A stretch of 25,156 nucleotides of DNA from Rhizophagus sp. LPA8_4_AMF (Eukaryota > Glomeromycota > Glomeromycetes > Glomerales > Glomeraceae). Both the position numbers and the translations under genes were made by a program. The DNA lies in assembly GCA_021464525.1 (NCBI GenBank), contig JADRCO010000870.1, positions 1-25,156 on the forward strand, read 5' to 3'. The notes under the pieces are model-generated. The model searched no databases, was not told where the DNA came from, and was given only the letters and a program-made list of their open reading frames with translations. This document shows positions 18,507 through 25,156 of the stretch, in pieces. The first letter of the stretch is position 1. Each line of letters begins with the position of its first letter.

Positions 18507-19662
18507 CTGCGTCTCGATGAATGTCGTAATTATGATTCACATGACTTTGAGATTCTTGCTGTGATTGGTTCTGGAGAGTTTGCTTCGGTTCATGCTGCGT
18601 ATTGGAAAAATACTCAATCAAAATTTGCGATTAAGAAATTTGTCAAAATTTCTACGGAAAAAGAAATTATAAATGAGGTTTGCACAAATTTTTTTATTTG
18701 TTTTATAAGAATTGTAAATTCAAAATTTTTACTCTTTTTCTAGATTAATTTAATGAAAATGGTTGATTTTCATCCCAATATAATTAAATTCTGTGAGGTA
18801 AATAAATAATTACGTAAAAAATGTATAGATATACAAAGCTATTTGTGCTTACATTACCTTTTTTTATCCTTTAGATGAAACGAATTATTCGCTTGTTCTT
18901 GAATATGCAGATAGTGGAACATTAGGAAAATACTTTATGGAAAATGCTACAACGATTAAATGGGAAAGTCAATTGAAATTTGCTAAAGAAATTGCGAGTG
19001 GAGTCTTATGTTTACATGATAATGAAATTATACATCGAGATCTTGTAAGTCTTATGGTTATTTATCAACCACTTTTTGAGCGATGCAAAAAGGACTCTTA
19101 TTTTATAATTTAATTTTATATAAAAATTAAATACTTTCCTTTATTTCTTTATTTAGCATCCCAATAACATCTTAGTACATCAGCACACAATAAAAATAAC
19201 AGATTTTGGACGCTCATGTTTACAAGGATCAGATTGCGATACTAAAGCATACGGCGTAATTCCTTATATGGATCCCAAGATATTTGATCCAGAAACTCCG
19301 TATAATTTAACTTTAAAATCAGACATATATAGTCTAGGAGTATTATTCTGGCAATTAACGAGTTGTTTGTCACCTTTCAATTTTGAAATGAGTAAAGATT
19401 ATATTGCAATCACTTTAGCCATTCTTAGTGGTGTACGAGAAAAACCTATTCCAAACACAAATGTTAAATTTATTGAACTTTATCAAAGTAAGTATAAAAT
19501 ATGGCATAATTTTTTTACTTTTTAGTAAGACCCTTTTTTATTTTTGATTTATTTATTTAAATAGAATGTTGGAGACATGAACCGGATGAAAGACCTGAGA
19601 TTAATCAAGTAATTTCAGAGCTTAATAATGTTAATCCTGAAATCAATTTTAATTTCAAGTAA
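18507..19662 (+). CDS. Protein kinase, TKL-like, 5' end unresolved (18507..18677, 18744..18792, 18875..19044, 19157..19487, 19565..19662)
   Basis: Five exons joined in frame give about 272 residues of a complete kinase domain. It shows the glycine loop (IGSGEFASVHAAYW), the ATP-binding Lys (FAIKKF), an alpha-C Glu in KEIINE, HPNIIKF, hinge LVLEYADSGTLG, catalytic loop HRDLHPNN (Asp and Asn present), DFGRS, SDIYSLGVLFWQLTS and CWRHEPDERPE. The residues for phosphotransfer are all there, so it should be active if expressed. The second intron uses donor GTGAGG at 18793, which restores KFYETNYSLVLEY; the donor at 18678 (GTTTGC) is poor. No ATG lies between the in-frame stop just upstream of 18507 and the glycine loop, so an upstream exon (acceptor AACAG) is inferred or the start is lost. 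Signalling role, substrate unknown. Confidence 0.75.
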
Positions 19663-19727
19663 ATGAATTAACTGAAGAATTAAGAAATGAAGACGGATTT
19701 TCAGATTGTGATTTGTCAAATTATTAG
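19653..19727 (+). pseudogene. Frameshifted C-terminal tail of the kinase
   Basis: The kinase frame stops at 19660-19662. In the -1 frame, overlapping from 19653, an open stretch reads FQVNELTEELRNEDGFSDCD then LSNY and a TAG at 19725-19727. This acidic, polar tail looks like the natural C-terminus of this kinase family, so a small indel near 19650 probably removed it. Confidence 0.6.
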
Positions 19728-20661
19728 ATTTATTTTATTTTTATTTCTATTTCACCTTTTCCTTTTTTTTTCCTCTTTTGATATTAAATAAATATTGGAC
19801 AAATTAAATTTAAAAATATTAAAATGCAGTATACATTTTGTTTAATTCATTTTGTTTTATACGATATTACACCTCACGTGATTTTTTCTTGATCGTCGAG
19901 AGTCACATGTATTGCTAATTGTTTTTCTCACCACACAGCTGGGTTATCCTAGAAATTTAAATATTTTATACTTTTAACAATGTTAAACTTCAGTTAAATT
20001 GGATATTCATTATTTTACTGATCGGTTTTATCATTTACAGTATTTATTTATTTTCCCGTTAAAAAAAAATTCATGAATTAGAATAATGTAATAAATATCG
20101 TTATAAAATAATCTTAAGCTTTTATATTTTTAACTGGTATTATTATTTTATTTGGACTCAGAATATGAATTAAGAATTTACTTTTATTAGATTTTTTTTT
20201 CGGTGCATGGATGCATGATACCTATACTAGAATTATATTAAAACCGGGATAACTACTGTATATATTCCAAGAATTAAAATATAGACAGTATTATAAAGTC
20301 ACATGTTATAAATTTTTCAAAGGAGTTAATGAATGCCATAATTTCGTGTTATTTTAACGGATAATCATTTATCGGAAGCCTCGGAAGCCGTGAAAATCAT
20401 GACACAACATGATCATTAATTGGTGATCAACTAATTTAAAATTTACGCAAATTTCTTTTACTGATTTAATTAGGAATTGGTCATCCCGATTATTTTATTA
20501 AAAAAGTAATATGAAATTTGGGGATTAATTTATTTTTTTTTTTTTCTTATAAAAAGGCAAAATAACTGATATCCGATAATTAAGTATATACTATCCAACA
20601 ATTAAAAAATAAATAAAAAAAAAAAACTTTAATATTTATTAAATCATCTTCACAAGGAATC
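19728..20661 (+). promoter_or_regulatory. Kinase 3' flank and promoter of the ML-domain gene
   Basis: AAATAAATA at about 19787 can serve kinase polyadenylation. CACGTGA lies at about 19876 with TCACATG at about 19903. TCGGAAGCC is repeated in tandem at about 20372, and TGATCA occurs twice around TTAATTGG at about 20410-20430. TATAAAAAGG at about 20548 is a good TATA box, about 113 bp before the ATG, followed by an A run at about 20617-20629. No other gene is seen. Confidence 0.5.
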
Positions 20662-21162
20662 ATGAACCATAGTTTTATTTTTGTAATTGTTTTATTGACT
20701 ACGCTTTTTACGGTGAATACAAGAGCTACTATATTTAATCAATGTCCAGAAATGTCAACACCTCCGCTTAACGTAACAATTTCACCTGACCCCCTTGCTG
20801 CTGGAAGCTTTGGTAGCTTTAGTGTTTCTGGAACACTAGATTATGATATTACCTCAACTACTCAACTTTTAATTATGTTTTCTGATACTAATCAAAATCC
20901 TCTAGTTCCTCTTTATATTCAACCTTTTCAAGATACGAGTGGACAACAGATTAATGTAAATGTACAAGTTCCAACGCCAGCAACTTTCCCTTCAGATTAC
21001 AGTATTACAGTTGTTGTCGGAAATCCGAACAATTCACTAGATGATCCATTTGATAGCTACGGCTGTGCATATGCAACTTATGGTCAAATTCTTGGAACGG
21101 ATTCTATTACTAGCGCTGTAGAAGATTCGTACCCTATCGCAGAACCGAATTTGTTTTATTAA
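20662..21162 (+). CDS. Secreted ML (MD-2-related lipid-recognition) domain protein
   Basis: 166 residues in a single exon. The N-terminus MNHSFIFVIVLLTTLFTV is a clear signal peptide, probably cut near residues 20-22. The mature part begins with FNQCPE, then LNVTISPDPLAAGSFGSFSVSGTLDYD, alternating beta-type segments, PTPATFPSDYSITVVVG and YGCAYA. This order fits the NPC2/phosphatidylglycerol-phosphatidylinositol transfer-like ML fold, a beta sandwich that holds one lipid. Only two cysteines remain in the mature protein (28 and 135), against six in classic NPC2-type members, and they could form the disulfide that closes the domain. N-glycosylation sequons are at 37 and 123. The tail after GCAYA is polar and unmatched. 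It is probably exported and binds sterol or phospholipid, an inference from fold only. Confidence 0.75.
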   Translation: MNHSFIFVIVLLTTLFTVNTRATIFNQCPEMSTPPLNVTISPDPLAAGSFGSFSVSGTLDYDITSTTQLLIMFSDTNQNPLVPLYIQPFQDTSGQQINVNVQVPTPATFPSDYSITVVVGNPNNSLDDPFDSYGCAYATYGQILGTDSITSAVEDSYPIAEPNLFY

Positions 21163-22755
21163 ATAATTTATTATGAATTTGAAGTAACGGCAGTTTTCAT
21201 TATTATTTATTAATTTTAATTTTCTTTTAATTGTACTGATAAAAGATTATTTTCTTTAGTAATCATGGGAAAAAAAAAATAATAATAATGTTACGTATAG
21301 CGAAAGTCTATAATTGTACCTGTAATGTACTTTTTTAACAAAATTAATAATAATAAAGTTATTTGTTGTAAAATTTTTTGTAAAATATTTATAGTATATC
21401 GTGTGTACCAAATGATATAATGTCATAAAGTAGAGTATTTGTACACATATCAATGATCGATTGAACGGTAGAAAAGTTGTATGGAAGTTTTAATATACGA
21501 GTTTAATTTTTAAAAATACGAATTATATACTTTATATTGTCATCATCGATATTTTTTAAATTTATTGAACAAATTTTTTTGTCGAATTGTATTTCAATTC
21601 TATTGTTAAAAAATTTTGAAAAATGACAAAAAAATTTTTTTTTAGATGATACGCAATCGAACATGTAATGTAAACATGTAAACACGTGCACTAATTGGCG
21701 AATAGGTGTAAAATGATTGTCTGGAGAGAAGCGAAGGAAAGTATATTTCTGCAAAAATTTGTGTCACAAGTGTTTCTCCGTCCACTCACGTGGTCGTCAA
21801 CTAATAAAATCGCAAATTTTTAGTTTTATATTTTTTTGCTCCAGACTTAGTTTTCAAAAAAGTATTCTTTTATAAGTTTCCATGACTATTAAGTATTTTT
21901 TTTGTATAAAGCATTTTGCTTACTGTATATGGGAATTCGCAACATAATAATTATTAATCTATAAGAAAGTAACGAAATTATTGGAGGGTATCTTTTAGCA
22001 CTGTTCATAAAACCGGGTATCAGTTAAATTTTGTAAAAAGTACAAAATATCTCAAATTAAAAAAATATATTCATTATATTACTTCTGAATTCTTTTATGC
22101 GACGGATTACATTATTGTGATTTGTAATGATAAAATTAATAAAAGAATTAGTATTGATACTTTAAAAGTAAAATAAAAAAAAGAATTAATTAGGATAAAT
22201 TATAGAATAGAATAAAATATATAAAAATTAAATTTTATAAATTTATTTAATAAATTAAAAATCGCTTTATCCGCATATGTTGAATTTTAATTATAGTATT
22301 AACTTGTATAGAAATCCTTTGAATGATAATAAATCTCGCTAACCACGTATGGTTAAGATTCAAGTCTTTTGTCAACCAATATTGCCAATAAAAATAAAAT
22401 TATTTATTGAACTTACGTATTTGTGTTATTATAAGATATATTAAGAGAAGGTCATTTTGATTTTATTTGATTAAAATTTAAACTATTTTTAGCAACTATC
22501 CTTTCATGATCCGCATTCAAAAATCTATTTATTTATTATGATCTACAACAATTACAAAGAATTTAAAGTTGACAATAACAATTTTTTTAACGCCTAAAAT
22601 CATTCAACAATTAAATGCTACAATTATTCACAATATCTTAGTTTATTATAAATATACATAAGGTTATCATTAGAACAACAAGCATTTCAAACCAAAAAAA
22701 AAAAAAAAAAAAATTATTAAAATTTACTAAAATCCGAATTTTAATAATAATAATA
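21163..22755 (+). promoter_or_regulatory. Long AT-rich spacer and promoter of gene 6
   Basis: About 1.6 kb with no convincing gene. AATAATAAAG at about 21348 is a plausible signal for the ML gene. An orphan array-type promoter core, CACGTGCACTAATT, sits at 21683-21696 with no gene after it, and an A-tract/T-tract lies at about 21628-21643. A second CACGTG is at about 21788. Gene 6 itself has TATAAATATA at about 22648, an A run at about 22695-22712 and a leader of TAA repeats before the ATG. It lacks a nearby CACGTG. Confidence 0.45.
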
Positions 22756-24690
22756 ATGGATAATAATAATTTATTAACAAAATTATCCCAAAGTTTACTT
22801 GAAATTTTAAATGACAATGAATATTGTGATGTTAACGTTGAAGTTGGAAGTGAACCATGCGTAAAAACATTCCGCGCTCATATGGTTATATTGAATTATC
22901 GTTCTCCCTATTTGAGAAGGTTGTTATCAAGAAATAAAAAGAAAGATGACGAGAACTTTGTACGCATTTTAATTCCAAATATTCAAGCTGATTTGTTTCA
23001 AATAATTTTAAGGTAAGAATTTTTATATAAATAACCTTTTTTTTTAGATTTATACGTTTACAAATATTTATTTTATCTTAGATATATTTATGGAGGAACT
23101 CTTCCTTTAAAGGAATTTGATATTTCAAGTATTGTTAATATCTTGATTACTGCCGATGAATTAGATCTTCAGGAATTAATCTCCCATGTACAATCCTTTC
23201 TGATCGAAAATAGTGAAAGTTGGACAAAAAATAATTTTAATTTAGTATGCCGAACGAGTTTTGAAAGTGATTCGTTCCTAGAGCTACAAAGGTTTTGCAC
23301 CAGTTTATTAGATCCAGATAGCATATTTAACACTTTAAATTTTTCTTCAATTCCAGAAAAAACTTTGATTTCATTGATACAAGATAGTAATCTTAAAATG
23401 AGCGAAATTCAAATATGGAATTATGTGCTTAAATGGGGATTTTCTCAAAATCCTGAACTGCCTTCTAATCCTACAAAGTTTTCAAAGGATCATTTCATTA
23501 CTTTAAAAGACACATTGCAACAATTTATTCCTTTTATTGGGTTCTGTAGCTTATCTTATCAAGAGTTTATGGATAATGTTTTTCCTTATAGAGATATCCT
23601 TCCCGAAGATTTATTTAAGAATTTGTCAAATACATATTTGTCAAGCGGTAAATCTGAAACTTGTAATAGTAACGAGCCAAATGGTAAATCGGAACCATGT
23701 AAAAATATTGAATCGAGTGGTAGTAAATCAGAAACTTGCAATAGCATTGAACCAAGCAGTAAATTAGAAACTTACAAAAGTATTGAGCTAAGTGATAAAT
23801 CAGAGACCTACAAAAATATTCAGTCGAAAGGAAATTCAAAAACTTGTAATCAAATTGAGCCAATCAGTAAGTCAGAAACCTACAAAAATATTGAATCAAG
23901 TGGATCAAGTGAAAATTCAGAAATTTGTAATCAAATTGAGTCAAGTAATAAATCAGAAAGTATTGAATCAGATGGTAAATCAGAAATCTGTAAAAATATT
24001 GAATCAAATGGCAAATCTGAAACTTGTAATGATATTGAATCAAGTGATGATAAATCAGAAACCCGTAAAAATACTGAACAAAATGGTAAATTAAAAACTT
24101 GTATAAAGGTTGACTCAAAAATTATTACACCACAACAAGCTGATTTAATTTCAAAATGGATTGACAGAAAAGATATTACCAATAACCAAAATTCTTCATA
24201 TGAATTCAAATTAATCCTTCGTGGAACTCGTGATGGATTTTCTACTAATAAATTTCATGAAATCTGTGACGACAAACCCCGTACCGTAACAATTATTAAA
24301 GTGAAGGATAGCAATGAAATTCTCGGAGGATATAATCCGATTAAATGGAACCCTGACGATAATGATAATGATAATAATGAAGATGACGATGATAATGATG
24401 ATGATGGCACTAACAAAAATGATGGGAATATCAAAAATAATTTTATATTCTCTTTTAAACGTGATGAAACAGCTAATTACATTTTAAGTCTTGTAATGGA
24501 AAAAAAATGTCCTACACTTAGTAACCCTTTTACCGCCGCATACTTTTGTGAGGACCTCGTTATGTGGGGAAAAGATTTTTTTAATCAAAGTTATTGTGTG
24601 AAAACTTCCTATGAAAAACCAATCAGAGAAAATGAAAAAAATTTTTCTATAGAAGAATATGAAGTATTTGAGATTATAAAATTAACTTAA
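22756..24690 (+). CDS. BTB-BACK-TLDc protein with expanded repeat linker, gene 6 (join 22756..23012, 23082..24690)
   Basis: A 257-nt exon 1 (three codons longer at the N-terminus, MDNNNLLTKLSQSLLEIL), a 69-bp intron (23013-23081) and a 1609-nt exon 2 give 621 residues, about 155 more than the other copies. BTB is about 15-123 and BACK about 130-250 (SWTKNNFNLVCRTSFESD, IWNYVLKWGFSQNPELP). Residues about 273-428 are some 12-13 irregular copies of a Lys-Ser-Glu-Thr-Cys-Lys-Asn-Ile-Glu-Ser-Ser unit. TLDc is about 430-621 (GTRDGFSTNKFHEICD, GGYNPIKW) and carries an Asp/Asn run of about 25 residues before NFIFSFKRD. The conserved GPxFG motif has become TAAYF. The most diverged intact member, with its own promoter type. 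Confidence 0.92.
23013..23081 (+). other. Intron of gene 6
   Basis: 69 bp, donor GTAAGA, acceptor CTTAG. The split Arg codon is AG|A here rather than AG|G as in the other copies. Confidence 0.9.
23641..24107 (+). repeat. Coding minisatellite in gene 6
   Basis: Irregular tandem units of about 33-42 bp (always whole codons) around GGTAAATCAGAAACTTGTAA and AAAAATATTGAATCAAGTGG. They encode alternating GKSETCN and KNIESS blocks. The seed matches the single SGKSK linker present at the same place in genes 1-3. Several other frames are also open through it, as expected for a codon-multiple repeat. Confidence 0.9.
24355..24429 (+). repeat. GAT/AAT microsatellite coding an acidic run
   Basis: GATAATGATAATGATAATAA-type repeats encode Asp/Asn/Glu in the TLDc loop that is NGAIDGYSKTRE in gene 1. 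It lengthens a surface loop without breaking the frame. Confidence 0.85.
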
Positions 24691-25059
24691 ATATATTTAA
24701 TATTTTATAATATCATTTTTAACATTTTATTTTTTTGCATATTTTGAATAAATCATATATTTTTAAACATTTATACTATATATTATAATATATTATAACA
24801 TACAATGTCAATATTTTATTATTTAAATAAATAAATTCATATTATTTGATAAGCGTTATTATTTTTTAAAAAGTAAGCTGAATAATTAAATAATGTTGCT
24901 CAAGTATCACTGACACGACTTTAATCGAATAATCGATCGGCATGACGCCAATGAGCATGTCTGCACAGTGCACATGTGATTGGCATGTGAATATAAATAA
25001 CATACTAACTCAAAACATTCGTTTTTTTTTTAAAAAAAAAAATCATTCATTACGATATA
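24691..25059 (+). promoter_or_regulatory. Gene 6 3' flank and promoter of gene 7
   Basis: AATAAATC at about 24748 is a polyadenylation signal. For gene 7, CACATGTG lies at 24971-24978 in place of CACGTG, with GGCATGTGA just after and TATAAATA at 24992-24999. A T run then an A run sit at about 25022-25042, the reverse of the A-then-T order of other copies. The leader ends GATATAATGG. Confidence 0.6.
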
Positions 25060-25156
25060 ATGGATGATAATAAATTTTTACCAAAATTATCACAAAATTT
25101 GCTTGAACTTTTAGATGATGATGAATTTTATGATATAACAATTGAAGTTGGTAATG
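25060..25156 (+). CDS. BTB-BACK-TLDc protein, gene 7 (5' end only)
   Basis: Thirty-two codons before the window ends: MDDNKFLPKLSQNLLELL then DDDEFYDITIEVGN. This is the N-terminus and first BTB strand of the array family, closest in its opening (MDDNKFLP) to gene 1 (MVDNKFLP). The rest, including the expected intron after about 248 nt, lies outside. It shows that the array continues past the window. Confidence 0.85.
   Translation, partial: MDDNKFLPKLSQNLLELLDDDEFYDITIEVGN

Noticed and set aside
18412-18621. 69-codon minus-strand frame with Gln/Ser-rich product
   Set aside because: It overlaps the kinase glycine-loop exon on the other strand, and the kinase reading is clearly the real one.
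21503-21754. 83-codon minus-strand frame, possibly an inverted BTB remnant
   Set aside because: Only a short ATGATGAC-type match to exon 1 can be seen. The translated product shows no BTB motif, so it is kept only as part of the orphan-promoter finding.
23615-24209. Several long frames on both strands through the gene 6 repeat
   Set aside because: The repeat unit is a multiple of three, so frames stay open together. Only the frame joining BACK to TLDc has domain support.
1-25156. tRNA, rRNA, CRISPR or viral genes
   Set aside because: No cloverleaf with A/B boxes, no rRNA-like sequence, no regularly spaced repeats and no capsid or polymerase motifs were noticed on either strand.

Overview
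ORGANISM. The window looks like a piece of an AT-rich fungal nuclear genome, most likely an arbuscular mycorrhizal fungus (Glomeromycota, Rhizophagus-like). This is an inference from several features: very AT-rich non-coding DNA with long A and T runs; short GT-AG introns of about 65-110 bp; a tandem family of BTB-BACK-TLDc genes; a TKL-like kinase with an HRDLHPNN catalytic loop; a secreted ML-domain protein; and small inverted-repeat transposons. No bacterial, viral or organellar genes were seen.

LAYOUT. Every gene lies on the + strand. (1) 1-6474 holds three intact BTB-BACK-TLDc genes (exons 265-512/596-1748, 2566-2813/2880-4023, 5001-5248/5331-6474). (2) 6475-11305 is a decay zone. It contains a gutted paralog (PsA, 3' remnant 7968-8336) with a hAT-like MITE (6822-7159, exact 8-bp target duplication) and a degenerate inverted-repeat element; a full-length but wrecked paralog (PsB, 8658-10301); and a second MITE-like element (10535-10942). 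(3) 11306-14550 holds two more intact copies. (4) 14881-16085 is a frameshifted, 3'-truncated copy (PsC), followed by an older BACK remnant (PsD, about 16618-16905) and a gene-free AT-rich stretch. (5) 18507-19662 is a five-exon protein kinase gene with no visible start and a C-terminal frameshift. (6) 20662-21162 is an intronless secreted ML-domain gene. (7) 22756-24690 is a sixth, divergent BTB-BACK-TLDc gene whose BACK-TLDc linker has grown into about a dozen Lys-Ser-Glu-Thr-Cys repeats. (8) A seventh copy starts at 25060 and runs off the window.

HOW IT FITS TOGETHER. In each array member with a readable exon 1 boundary, exon 1 encodes most of the BTB domain and stops after Leu-Arg (AG|G), before Tyr-Ile-Tyr-Gly-Gly. 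In genes 1-5 this exon is exactly 248 nt. Exon 2 encodes the end of BTB, then BACK and TLDc. BTB-BACK proteins commonly act as Cullin-3 ubiquitin-ligase adaptors, and TLDc domains are tied to oxidative-stress protection and V-ATPase regulation; a combined role here is only an inference. Many copies share a promoter layout: CACGTG about 100-135 bp upstream of ATG, a TATA-like run, an A-tract/T-tract junction, then a leader ending in TATAATGG. The duplication unit therefore carried its own control region. The pseudogenes are mosaics of their neighbours, which points to repeated gene conversion or unequal crossing-over.
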